Of a DNA stretch of 64,000 nt, positions 1 through 8,363 are shown one piece after another; the stretch's first letter is position 1, and each line of letters opens with the position of its first letter. The translations under genes and the position numbers were made by a program. The notes under the pieces were generated by a model. That model worked only from the letters and a program-made list of their open reading frames with translations. It had not been told where the DNA came from and ran no database searches. This stretch comes from Actinomadura meyerae (GTDB lineage: Bacteria > Actinomycetota > Actinomycetes > Streptosporangiales > Streptosporangiaceae). The stretch lies in the NCBI RefSeq assembly GCF_900188445.1, contig NZ_FZOR01000040.1, positions 21,095-85,094 of the forward strand, written 5' to 3'.

Positions 1-581
1 TGCAGACCAGCCTGCTCGGCACCGCGCTGATGTGGCAGCCCGTCCAGGTCGCCAACTACCTGGCGGCCGGTGAGCTGCCCCAGCGGCTCGGCTCCGGGAC
101 GATCGGAATCTACCCCTACGGCGCGTTCCCGACCGCCGACCGCGACATCGTCATCGCGGCGGGGAACCAGCGGCTCTGGGTCGCGCTCTGTGAAGCCATC
201 GGGCGCCCGGAACTGCCGCAGGACGCGCGTTTCGCCTCCAACCCGGCACGGGTGAGCGAGCGCGCGACGCTCGGCGCGATCCTGTCCGACCATCTCAGGG
301 GCGAGGGGAGCGACACCTGGCTGGCCAAGCTCGAGGACGCCGGTGTCCCGTGCTCACCGATCAACACCCTCGACACGGTCCTCGCGCACGAGCAGGTGGA
401 GCGCATCGGGGCCGTCCCGCCGATCCCGCACCCGCAGATCGACGGCTATCGCGCCGTCGTCACGCCCCTGGCGGACGAGAACGGGCCGATCACCGAGCTG
501 CGCCCCGCACCGGATCTGGGGGAGCACACCGACGAGGTGCTCGCCGAGATCCGCGGGACGGCGAACGGGGCGCGGCCGTGA
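1..581 (+). CDS. Class III CoA-transferase (CaiB/BaiF family), 5'-truncated
   Basis: The reading frame is open from base 3, so the gene begins before the window; about 193 C-terminal residues are visible. The sequence matches the C-terminal half of the CaiB/BaiF family, which moves CoA between acyl-CoA and a free acid: a YPYGAFPTADRDIVIAAGNQRLW stretch of the family type (described here by its first and last residues only, YPYG to QRLW), then a GVPCSPINTLDTVLAHEQV segment. The catalytic Asp region lies upstream and cannot be checked. The stop overlaps the GTG start of the next gene (GTGA), so the two are probably co-translated. A CoA-transferase beside an HMG-CoA-lyase-like gene suggests that an acid is activated to its CoA thioester and then cleaved; the substrate is unknown. 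Confidence 0.88.
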   Translation, partial: QTSLLGTALMWQPVQVANYLAAGELPQRLGSGTIGIYPYGAFPTADRDIVIAAGNQRLWVALCEAIGRPELPQDARFASNPARVSERATLGAILSDHLRGEGSDTWLAKLEDAGVPCSPINTLDTVLAHEQVERIGAVPPIPHPQIDGYRAVVTPLADENGPITELRPAPDLGEHTDEVLAEIRGTANGARP

Positions 582-1759
582 CCGACGCCAAGGGCCTGCA
601 CGCCATGCCCGCCCCACGGGCGGATCTGCCGCGCGTCGCCCTCCTTGAGGAGGGAATGCGCGAGGGGCTGCAGATCGAGGACAGCGCGATTCCGGTCGAG
701 GAGAAGGTGCGGCTGCTCGACTCGCTGTCGCAGACCGGCCTGCGGAACATCGTCGTCGGGAGCTTCGTCAGTCCCAAGTGGACGCCGCAAATGGCCGGCA
801 TCGACGAACTCGTCCAGTCGTTCACCCCTGCCGAAGGCGTCATCTATACGGCGCTCGCGCTCAACCAGCGCGGCGTGGAATGGCGAGCGGCGTACATTCC
901 CGAGCGGCTGTCCCTCGTGGAATCGCGCCCGGCGACCAGGGCGCATCTCTGCGACGTGTTCGCGCAGCGCAACACCAACCGCACGCAGGAACAGGAGATC
1001 GCCTCCTGGCCCGGCATCATCGCGGCGGCCGTCGAAGCCGGGCAGACCGAGGCGGAGATCGGAGTGGGGGCCGCCTGGGGCTCCAACTGGGTCGGTGCCT
1101 TCAGCCACGCCCAGCGCATGGAGATGCTGCGACGCCAGCACGACCTGTGGACGGAAGCGGGCGTCACCGTCCGCAAGGTCTTCTTCGCCGACCCCATGGG
1201 CTGGAACGTTCCCTGGCAGCTGGAGGAGGACCTCACCGAGATCCGCCGAAGGTGGCCCGAGGTGCGCGACATCCACCTTCACCTGCATGACACGCGCGGC
1301 ATGGCGGGGATCTCCCTCTACACCGCGCTGCGCTGCCTCGACGAGACGTTCACGGTCACCACCGACACCAGCATCGGCGGCATGGCCGGCTGCCCGTACT
1401 GCGGCAACGGCAGGGCCGCGACGCTTTTCCCGACCGAGGACTTCGTCGTCATGCTGGACGCGCTCGGCTACGACACCGGGGTCGACATCGACCGCCTCAT
1501 CGACACCGTCGCGCTGGCCGAGGAGATCGTCGGCCACCGGCTCTACGGGCACGTCTCCAAAGCCGGCCCGCGGGTCTCGGACGCGGCGCTCTACCCCATG
1601 GACCTGCCCTTCATCGAAACCCTGGAGCAGGCCCAGCATTTCCGATCCGGGCCGGCGGTCCACCGGGGAGCGCTCTCGCCCTGGAAGAACCCCATCAGGT
1701 CGTGGCAGCGGCCTGAGACCGATTCCGACAAAGAAACAGAGGAACAAAGCCATGACTAA
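578..1759 (+). CDS. HMG-CoA lyase-like (HMGL/pyruvate carboxyltransferase-fold) lyase
   Basis: A 393-residue protein; the GTG start at 578 is chosen because it overlaps the preceding stop. The family has a TIM-barrel fold and performs metal-dependent C-C bond cleavage of 3-hydroxyacyl-CoA compounds, or the reverse condensation. Visible signatures are EEGMREGLQ near residue 25 (the family's E/D-x-x-R-(D/E)-GLQ entry motif), VGSFVSPKWTPQMA, a HLHLHDTRGM metal-binding segment near residue 235, and a Cys-containing GMAGCPYCGNG loop near 270 in the place of the HMGL signature Cys loop. It is longer than bacterial HMG-CoA lyase (about 300), with extra C-terminal sequence. It overlaps the following SDR gene by 8 bp. 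True HMG-CoA activity is not assured; citramalyl- or other acyl-CoA lyase activity is possible. Confidence 0.82.
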   Translation: MTDAKGLHAMPAPRADLPRVALLEEGMREGLQIEDSAIPVEEKVRLLDSLSQTGLRNIVVGSFVSPKWTPQMAGIDELVQSFTPAEGVIYTALALNQRGVEWRAAYIPERLSLVESRPATRAHLCDVFAQRNTNRTQEQEIASWPGIIAAAVEAGQTEAEIGVGAAWGSNWVGAFSHAQRMEMLRRQHDLWTEAGVTVRKVFFADPMGWNVPWQLEEDLTEIRRRWPEVRDIHLHLHDTRGMAGISLYTALRCLDETFTVTTDTSIGGMAGCPYCGNGRAATLFPTEDFVVMLDALGYDTGVDIDRLIDTVALAEEIVGHRLYGHVSKAGPRVSDAALYPMDLPFIETLEQAQHFRSGPAVHRGALSPWKNPIRSWQRPETDSDKETEEQSHD

Positions 1760-2522
1760 CCCGTCCTCGGTGAACCCCGCCGCCTTCGAGGGAAAGAACG
1801 TCATCGTCACCGGTGCCGCGTCCGGTTTCGGCACGGCGATCGCCGAGCAGTTCGCCGCGGGCGGCGCCAACGTCGTGGTGGCCGACATCAACGCCGAAGG
1901 CGCCGCGGCCGTGGCCGGCCGGCTCCCCCGCGCGCTGCCCTTCACGGTGGACGTCGCGGAGCCGGACCAGATCAAGGCCCTGATCGACTTCACCGTCGCG
2001 GAGTTCGGCTCGATCGACGTGCTGGCCAACAACGCGGGCGCACCGCACCGCATCTGCCACGCCCTCGACATCGACATCGAGACCTGGGACCGGCAGTTCG
2101 CCATCAACGCGCGCAGCGTCTTCGCCGCGACGAAGTACGCGGTGCCGCACATGCCCGACGGCGGCGTGATCGTGAACACCGCGTCGATCAGCGCGATCCG
2201 CCCCCGGCCCGGCCGCCTCGCCTACAACGCCAGCAAGGGCGCCGTCGAGACCCTCACCCGCGCCCTCGCCACCGAGCTGGCGCCGCGCATCCGCGTCAAC
2301 GCCGTCAACCCGGTGGCGTCCCCGACCGGGTTCGTCAAGCTCGCCACCGGCGCGGCGGAGATGACCCCCGAGGATGAGGCCGCGATCGTCGCGGGCATCC
2401 CGATGGGCCGCCAGGCCGTCCCCGCCGACGTCGCCGCGGCCGTGACGTTCCTGGCCAGCCCCGCCGCCGAGTTCCTGACCGGCGTCTGCCTCGACGTCGA
2501 CGGCGGCCGGAGCATCCAGTAG
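1752..2522 (+). CDS. SDR family NAD(P)-dependent oxidoreductase
   Basis: A 256-residue classical short-chain dehydrogenase/reductase. The N-terminal cofactor motif TGAASGFG lies at about residues 21-28, NNAG near 97, a Ser in NTASIS and the catalytic YNASK, followed by RVNAVNP, so the catalytic set is intact. The ATG at 1752 overlaps the end of the HMGL-like gene by 8 bp, indicating one operon with it and the CoA-transferase. The acidic residue after the second beta-strand (VVADIN) favours NAD over NADP by the usual rule. It probably oxidises an alcohol intermediate of the same catabolic route; the substrate is unknown. FabG-like reductases share the fold, but this context is catabolic. Confidence 0.88.
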   Translation: MTNPSSVNPAAFEGKNVIVTGAASGFGTAIAEQFAAGGANVVVADINAEGAAAVAGRLPRALPFTVDVAEPDQIKALIDFTVAEFGSIDVLANNAGAPHRICHALDIDIETWDRQFAINARSVFAATKYAVPHMPDGGVIVNTASISAIRPRPGRLAYNASKGAVETLTRALATELAPRIRVNAVNPVASPTGFVKLATGAAEMTPEDEAAIVAGIPMGRQAVPADVAAAVTFLASPAAEFLTGVCLDVDGGRSIQ

Positions 2523-2578
2523 CCGCGCCCCCCCGCCACCCCGGGGACCATCCCCACCCCACCCGAAAGGAAGTTCAC

Positions 2579-3715
2579 ATGGTCAACAGTCGCTGGGCGA
2601 GAGGAGGTGCCGCCGTGGCCGGGCTCGCTCTCGCGTCCGCCCTCACGGCCGCGTGCGGCAACTCGGGGGCAGTGCAGAACAAGACCACCGTGGCTGAGCA
2701 GAACAAGACCCCGCAGGGGCGCGAGGGCCGCCCGAGCCTGTCGCAGTTCTGCGGCGAGAAGAACGCGAAGGTGGCCTACGTCGTCGGCTTCGGCGACAAC
2801 TCCTGGCGCAAGGTGGCCCTCGCCGAGGTCCAGGACGAGGCCGAGAAGTGCGGCAACGTCACCGTCAAGTACTTCGACGCCAACAACGACCAGAACCAGT
2901 ACATCTCGATGATCAACTCGGCGACCGCCCAGGGGTTCGACGCGATCATCACCTACGACGACTTCGGCAAGGCGGCCGTCCCGGCGCTGCGCAAGGCGTT
3001 CGAGAGCGGCGTCACGGTCGTCCCCTTCGAGGCCGACCCCGGCGGCACCGCCGGGACCGACTACACCGGATTCGTCGACCTCGCCCTGGCCAAGGAGACC
3101 CAGGCCTGGGGCGAGTTCCTGAGCCGGGCGCTGCCGAAGGGCGGCAAGCTCGCCTACCTCGGCGGCACGGCGGGCAACCCGCTCAGCGCCAAATACTGGA
3201 AGGACTTCCAGGCGGTGCTGGCCGAGAACCCGGCGCTGAAGATGCAGGGCAGCGGGCCGATCACCACCAACTGGGACCCCGCCGAGTCGCAGAAGGTCGT
3301 CAGCGGCACCTTCGCCCAGTACCCGGACACCTCCGCGCTCATCGCCGACTACCTCGGCGGCACCGGGCCCGGCATCGTGCGCTCCTACCAGAACGCGCGC
3401 AAGCCGCTGCCGCCCGTCGCCGGCGGCTCGTCCACCAACGAGCTCGTCTGCATGTGGCGGGACCTGCACGAGAAGAACCCGGACTTCCAGCTGTTCTCGT
3501 CCGACGGCGACGTGTCCATCGGCCGCGTCGCGCTGCGCCACGCGGTCGCGGCGGTCCAGGGCGTCGAGAACGGCGAGAGCTGGGTCTTCGAGCGGGCGGT
3601 CGGGATCGACACGACCAAGGACATCATCCCGGCCTGCGACGACAAGCTGCCGCAGGACGCCCCTCTCGCGTCGACGTTCGACGCGACCCGGCTCGCGGAG
3701 ATCTTCGCGAAGTAG
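2579..3715 (+). CDS. Ribose-type ABC transporter substrate-binding lipoprotein
   Basis: A 378-residue secreted lipoprotein. The signal peptide ends in a lipobox LTAAC with the acylated Cys at residue 26, and a polar linker follows. The body resembles periplasmic binding proteins of the ribose/xylose type (Peripla_BP_4): VAYVVGFGDNSW near the start, then NNDQNQYISMINSATAQGFDAII, a typical first-lobe pattern in which the bound ligand's domain is followed by a (D/N)AII strand. A GAAAGG-type ribosome site lies about 6 bp upstream of the ATG. It precedes the matching ATPase-permease and permease genes after a 131 bp gap. The ligand cannot be deduced; a sugar, polyol or sugar-like compound is the family default. 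Confidence 0.87.
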   Translation: MVNSRWARGGAAVAGLALASALTAACGNSGAVQNKTTVAEQNKTPQGREGRPSLSQFCGEKNAKVAYVVGFGDNSWRKVALAEVQDEAEKCGNVTVKYFDANNDQNQYISMINSATAQGFDAIITYDDFGKAAVPALRKAFESGVTVVPFEADPGGTAGTDYTGFVDLALAKETQAWGEFLSRALPKGGKLAYLGGTAGNPLSAKYWKDFQAVLAENPALKMQGSGPITTNWDPAESQKVVSGTFAQYPDTSALIADYLGGTGPGIVRSYQNARKPLPPVAGGSSTNELVCMWRDLHEKNPDFQLFSSDGDVSIGRVALRHAVAAVQGVENGESWVFERAVGIDTTKDIIPACDDKLPQDAPLASTFDATRLAEIFAK

Positions 3716-3846
3716 CAGCCGCACCGCCGTTCTCCGGGAGGCGCCCCGCTCCCCGGAGGACGGCGGTCCCGGAGTACGGCGGTCCCCGGACGGCGGCACG
3801 GCGCACGGGAGCGCCGCCCGCCCATCGCCGGCGAGGAGAATTACCA

Positions 3847-6390
3847 ATGGAACCAATCAAGGTGTCGGACGCCGCGGCGTCCGGCGTGGGAGCCGCCGAG
3901 GTTCTCGGGCTTCGCGGTGTATCGAAGTCCTATCCCGGGGTCCGGGCGCTCAACGACGTCTCGCTGTCGTTCCGCGCCGGCCGGGTGCACGGGCTGGTGG
4001 GGGAGAACGGCGCCGGCAAGTCCACGCTGATGGCCATCGCGTCCGGCGCGGTGCGCGCGGACGAGGGCACGGTCGCGCTCGGCGGCGAGGTCGGCGAGCA
4101 CGGCGACCCGAACTGGGCGCGTGAACGCGGGCTCGCCATCGTCCACCAGGAACCGGCGCTGCTGCCGGACCTGACGGTCGCGGAGAACATGCGGATGGCC
4201 GTCCCGGCGCGGCTGCGGCCGTCGATCCGGAGGCAGAACGCCTGGGCCCGCGAGCACCTGGCGGCATGGGAGGCGGTGGCGCGGATCGCGCCGGACGTGC
4301 CGACCCGCCAGTTGCGGCCGGACGAGCGCTTCGTCGTCGAGATCGCCCGCGCGCTGGCGTGCGAGCCGTCCGTCCTGATCCTGGACGAGCCGACCGAGCA
4401 CCTGCTGAAGGCGGGTGTGGCCGTGCTGTTCGAGGCGATCCGGCGCTGCGCGGCCGACGGGGTGGCGGTGGTCTACATCTCGCACCGCATCCGCGAGGTC
4501 ATCGAGATCGCCGACGTCGTGTCGGTGCTGCGCAACGGGGAGCTGCGGGGCACCCGTCCCGTCGGCCCCGAGCTGACCGAGGACGAGCTGGTCACGCTGA
4601 TCGTCGGGCGGCGGCTGTCGGCCCGGTTCCCCGCCAAGCTCGCCGCGTCCGGGGACGCGGCGGAGATCATGACCGTGCGGGGGCTGCGCGGCGCGGGCTT
4701 CGACGACGTGTCGTTCGCGCTGCGCCGCGGTGAGATCCTGGGCCTGGCCGGGGTCGAGGGGCAGGGGCAGCGCGAGGTCCTGCGCGCCCTGGCCGGACTG
4801 GAGCGTTCGCACGGGACGGTGCGGCTCGACGGCGCCGAGATCGACGTGCGCGGCCCCGCCCGCGCCGCCGCGTCCGGCGTCGCCTACCTGTCCAACGACC
4901 GGCACCGCGAGAGCGCCCTCACCGGGCTGTCGGTGCGGGAGAACCTGATGCTGCGCGCCCTGGCGCCGCTCTCGCGCCTGGGCCTGCTGAGCGGAAGCGC
5001 CGAGCGGCGCCGCTCCGACCGGGCCATCGCCGACTTCGGCATCCGCACCGTCGGCGGCGAGGCGCCGATCGAGTCGCTGTCGGGCGGCAACCAGCAGAAG
5101 GTCATGATCGGCCGCGTGCTGCTGTCGGACGCCGCGCTGATCCTGGTGGACGAGCCCAGCCAGGGCGTCGACGTCGGAGCCCGCGCCGAGATCTACGCGC
5201 TGCTGCGGGAGGCGACCGCGCAGGGCAAGGCCGTCTGCGTGCTCTCCTCCGACAACTCCGAACTGGCCGGCCTGTGCGACCGGGTGCTGGTCTTCTCCCG
5301 GGGGCGCATCGTCAAGGAGTTCGACGGCGACGAGGTCGTCGAGCGCGGCATCACCGAGGCGGCCGTCACCACCTCGACCGCCTCCCGCACGCAGAAGGAC
5401 CAGGCGGCGGGGAAGGGGCGCGGTAAGGCCCTGCTGCCGCCCAACGTGCTCCCCTGGGCCGTTCTCGGGGTGGCCATCCTCGCGCTCGGCGCGGTGGCGG
5501 CGTCGCAGAACGAGTTCTACCTGTCGAGCCGCAACTTCGGGCTCATCCTGCCGATGCTGGCGATCATGGTGTTCGCCTCGATGGGACAGCAGTTCGCGCT
5601 GCTCGTCGGCGGCATCGACCTGTCCATCGGCCCGCTGATCAGCGTGGTCGTGGTGACGGCGTCCTTCGTCCTGGCCCCCGGCACCGGCCCGGCCGGCATG
5701 GTGCTCGGCTGCCTGGCGCTGCTGGCCGTCAGCATCGCCGTCGCGGTCGTCAACTGGGGGCTGGTCCGCCTGTTCCAGATCGGGCCGATCATCGCGACCC
5801 TGGTGACCTACACGGCGCTGCAGGGCGTCGCGCTGATCATGCGGGAGACCCCGGGCGGCTCGTTCGAACCCGGCCTGGTCTACCAGCTGCAGAGCACGGT
5901 CGCCTTCATCCCGGTCACGGTGATCGTCGCGATCGTCGTGGCGGTCGCGCTCGAACTCGCCCTCACCCGGACCGAGACCGGCGTCCGCCTGCGCGCCGCC
6001 GGTTCGAACCCGGGCGTGGCCGCCGAGGTCGGCGTCAAGGTCGGCCGGATGAACCTCCTCGCCTACGTGGGCGCCTCGGTGTTCGCCATGGTGGGCGCCC
6101 TGGTGTTCCTGCCGGTCGCGGGCTCCGGCAACGCCACCGTCGGCAACGTCTACACCCTGTCGACCATCGGTGCCGTCGTCCTCGGCGGCGCCAGCCTCTT
6201 CGGGGGACGCGGGTCGTTCGTCGGCGCCCTCCTGGGCGCCGCGGTCATCCTGCAGATCAACACCGTGGTGTCATTCCTCGGGCTCACCGCCTACTGGCAG
6301 CAGTTCCTGCTCGGAGCCCTGGTGATCACCGCCACCGCCTTCTACTCCAAGCTCGGCTTCCAGGGCGCGGGAGCGAGGAGCTCGTCATGA
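3847..6390 (+). CDS. Fused ABC transporter ATPase-permease of the ribose (RbsA-RbsC) type
   Basis: One 847-residue frame joins an RbsA-like double ATPase (about residues 15-520) to an RbsC-like membrane permease (about 535-840); these are normally separate genes. Domain 1 has Walker A GENGAGKST and Walker B LILDEPTEH, but the signature loop reads QLRPDERFVVEIARAL, without LSGGQ. Domain 2 has the degenerate Walker A usual for RbsA (GVEGQGQRE) and an intact LSGGNQQK signature with LVDEPSQGVDVGARAE. The two are joined by a basic linker (TQKDQAAGKGRGK). The permease half has about eight or more hydrophobic segments and the GGIDLSIG loop typical of the family. The next gene is a second, separate permease, so the fused permease and that protein probably form a heteromeric channel. 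A sequencing error is unlikely because no stop or frame change occurs at the junction. Confidence 0.9.
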   Translation: MEPIKVSDAAASGVGAAEVLGLRGVSKSYPGVRALNDVSLSFRAGRVHGLVGENGAGKSTLMAIASGAVRADEGTVALGGEVGEHGDPNWARERGLAIVHQEPALLPDLTVAENMRMAVPARLRPSIRRQNAWAREHLAAWEAVARIAPDVPTRQLRPDERFVVEIARALACEPSVLILDEPTEHLLKAGVAVLFEAIRRCAADGVAVVYISHRIREVIEIADVVSVLRNGELRGTRPVGPELTEDELVTLIVGRRLSARFPAKLAASGDAAEIMTVRGLRGAGFDDVSFALRRGEILGLAGVEGQGQREVLRALAGLERSHGTVRLDGAEIDVRGPARAAASGVAYLSNDRHRESALTGLSVRENLMLRALAPLSRLGLLSGSAERRRSDRAIADFGIRTVGGEAPIESLSGGNQQKVMIGRVLLSDAALILVDEPSQGVDVGARAEIYALLREATAQGKAVCVLSSDNSELAGLCDRVLVFSRGRIVKEFDGDEVVERGITEAAVTTSTASRTQKDQAAGKGRGKALLPPNVLPWAVLGVAILALGAVAASQNEFYLSSRNFGLILPMLAIMVFASMGQQFALLVGGIDLSIGPLISVVVVTASFVLAPGTGPAGMVLGCLALLAVSIAVAVVNWGLVRLFQIGPIIATLVTYTALQGVALIMRETPGGSFEPGLVYQLQSTVAFIPVTVIVAIVVAVALELALTRTETGVRLRAAGSNPGVAAEVGVKVGRMNLLAYVGASVFAMVGALVFLPVAGSGNATVGNVYTLSTIGAVVLGGASLFGGRGSFVGALLGAAVILQINTVVSFLGLTAYWQQFLLGALVITATAFYSKLGFQGAGARSSS

Positions 6391-7373
6391 ATCGGGTCAC
6401 CCGGCGGCTACCGGCGATGCCGGTCCTGTACGCCACCATCCTGCTGTTCATCGTGTGCCTGCTCGTCGCGCCGAGCAGCGTCAACGGGGCCTCGCTCAAC
6501 GCGATGCTCCCCTTCGCCGCCGTCCTGGCCGTCTGCGGGATCGGCCAGACGCTGGTCGTCCAGCAGCGCGGCATCGACCTGTCGGTCACCGGCACCGTGA
6601 CGCTGTCCGCCGTGATGGTCAGCAAGCTCCCGCACGGCGACGGCGACCTGCTCTGGGCCGTGCCCGCCGTCCTGGTCACGGGCGCCGTCATCGGCGGCGT
6701 GGTCGGCCTGCTCGTCACCTACCTGAAGGTCACCCCGCTCATCGCGACGTTCGGCATGAACGCGGTCATCGGCGGGCTCGTCCTGGCCTACTCGGGCGGC
6801 ACGACGCACCGGGTGCCGCCCGGCCTGAGCGCGTTCTCGACCGGGCGGACGCTCGGCGTGCTGAACCTGGTGTGGCTGGCCGTCGTCCTGGTGCTGGTGG
6901 CCGCGCTGGTCATGGCGTCGACGAGGTTCGGACGCGGGTTCGTCGCGGTCGGCGCCAACATCGACGCCGCCCGTGCGTCCGGCCTGCGGGTCTCGCTGAT
7001 CCGCTGGTCCGCCTACGTGGGCGCCTCGGCATGCTACGCCATCGCCGGGATCGTGCTCGCCGGCTACGTCAACGTGCCCAACCTCCAGGTCGGCGACGGC
7101 TACGTGATGCCGTCGATCGCGGCGGTCGTCCTCGGCGGGACGCTGCTGTCCGGCGGCCGCGGCCGCATGGTCGGGACGCTGGTCGCGGCGGTGCTGCTCA
7201 GCCAGCTCAACCAGTTCGTCCTGTCGGTGGGCGCACCGTCCGCGATGCAGCTCATCGTCCAGGGCTCCGTCATCGCCGTCGCGGCCGTCTTCCAGAGCGC
7301 CAGGGGACGCGCGCTCGCGAGCGCCGTGCGGCGACGTCTCATTCCCACCCAAGCAAAGGCGGTGTCGGCATGA
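6387..7373 (+). CDS. Ribose-type ABC transporter permease
   Basis: A 328-residue integral membrane protein of the RbsC/BPD_transp_2 type. The QQRGIDLSVTGTV loop corresponds to the GG(I/V)DLS signature of this permease family, and a GGTLLSGGRG turn lies near the C-terminus. Eight to ten hydrophobic segments are visible. The ATG overlaps the stop of the fused ATPase-permease (ATGA), which suggests tight translational coupling and a heterodimeric permease. It overlaps the next gene by 4 bp as well. The function is import of the ligand captured by the lipoprotein at 2579-3715. Confidence 0.9.
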   Translation: MNRVTRRLPAMPVLYATILLFIVCLLVAPSSVNGASLNAMLPFAAVLAVCGIGQTLVVQQRGIDLSVTGTVTLSAVMVSKLPHGDGDLLWAVPAVLVTGAVIGGVVGLLVTYLKVTPLIATFGMNAVIGGLVLAYSGGTTHRVPPGLSAFSTGRTLGVLNLVWLAVVLVLVAALVMASTRFGRGFVAVGANIDAARASGLRVSLIRWSAYVGASACYAIAGIVLAGYVNVPNLQVGDGYVMPSIAAVVLGGTLLSGGRGRMVGTLVAAVLLSQLNQFVLSVGAPSAMQLIVQGSVIAVAAVFQSARGRALASAVRRRLIPTQAKAVSA

Positions 7374-8188
7374 CCGAAGCATCGAGCAAGGCCCTGGCGG
7401 GAGCGCCCGCCGGTGTGGCGACGCGGCTCTGGGCGCTCGAAGGCCCCACCTTCACCCTGCCCGCGAACTTCCTCGTCGTGCACGAAGAGGGGCGGGTCAC
7501 CATTCCGGTGCCGTGCTTCCTCATCGAGCATCCCCGGGGGCTGGTGCTGTTCGACACGGGCATCATCCCGGAGGCCAGCGAGGACCCGCTGTCGGTCTAC
7601 AGGCCCGAGACGCTGGAGTTCAACCACCTCCGCTACGACCCCGCGCAGCGCGTCGACCGCCAGATCGAGGCGCTGGGGTACACCGTGGAGGACGTCAAGC
7701 ACGTCGTCCTGTCGCACCTGCACGACGACCACACCGGCGGCCTGCGCTTCTTCCCCCACGCCGACATCTGGATCGGCGAGGGCGAGCTTCCGCACGCCTA
7801 CTGGCCGCATCCGCCCCAGCGCGACCTGTTCCGCTACCGCGACATCGACCCGGCCCGGGACTTCACCTGGCACGAACTGCCCGGCGACCACGACCTGTTC
7901 GGCGACGGCAGCATCGTCGTCCTCAGGTTCCCCGGCCACACGCCCGGAAGCAGCGGCCTGCTGGTGCGCCTGCCGTCGCGCAACCTGATCCTCACCGGCG
8001 ACGCGGTCCACCTGCGCGCGGCGATCGAGAAGACCATGCCGATGGGGACCGACTGGAACACCGCCGAATCCGTCCGCTCGATCCGGCGCATGAAGCGCCT
8101 CGCCGCCTCGACGCCGGCCGAGATCTGGATCGGCCACGACCCGCAGGACTGGGAGCACTACACCGGCAACGGCCGCGAACTGACCTGA
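7370..8188 (+). CDS. Metallo-beta-lactamase-fold hydrolase, N-acyl homoserine lactonase-like
   Basis: A 272-residue MBL-fold protein. The dinuclear metal motif HLHDDH is at residues 116-121, followed by a GHTPGSSG segment (third His) and LTGDAVHL (bridging Asp). The layout, with PCFLIEHPRGLVLFDTG upstream and a C-terminal WIGHDPQDWE, is that of the AttM/AiiA lactonase group, which opens lactone rings. The ATG overlaps the upstream permease stop, so it is the last gene of the transport operon. In that setting opening of a sugar-acid or other lactone made by the SDR fits at least as well as quorum quenching. A strong hairpin at 8238-8280 follows. Confidence 0.85.
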   Translation: MTEASSKALAGAPAGVATRLWALEGPTFTLPANFLVVHEEGRVTIPVPCFLIEHPRGLVLFDTGIIPEASEDPLSVYRPETLEFNHLRYDPAQRVDRQIEALGYTVEDVKHVVLSHLHDDHTGGLRFFPHADIWIGEGELPHAYWPHPPQRDLFRYRDIDPARDFTWHELPGDHDLFGDGSIVVLRFPGHTPGSSGLLVRLPSRNLILTGDAVHLRAAIEKTMPMGTDWNTAESVRSIRRMKRLAASTPAEIWIGHDPQDWEHYTGNGRELT

Positions 8189-8237
8189 CGTCACCTGAGC
8201 TTCCGCCCGATCACAGGGCTGAAGCACCCGGCCCGGG

Positions 8238-8280
8238 CGCCGGACGGCCCGCCGGACGGCCGTCCGGCGCCCGTCCGGCG
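8238..8280. terminator. GC-rich hairpin between convergent genes
   Basis: The arms 8238-8258 and 8261-8280 pair over about 18-20 bp with a small internal mismatch (CGCCGGACGG...GCCGGACG against CGTCCGGC...CCGTCCGGCG). It sits between the end of the lactonase-like gene (+) and the end of folP (-), so it probably terminates both directions. There is no U-tract, as is common in actinobacteria. Confidence 0.65.
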
Positions 8281-8363
8281 GCCGACCACGACGCAGCCCG
8301 GTGCCGGGCGGCCGGACCACGGACCGGCGGCCCGCTCGTTTCGCGGCTGCTTGTTTCATCGCC

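Noticed and set aside
446..2179. Long minus-strand ORFs mirrored over real genes (also at 2222-3856, 39913-42543 and others)
   Set aside because: High-GC shadow frames: low-complexity Arg/Pro/Ala composition, no family match, and antisense to well-supported genes.
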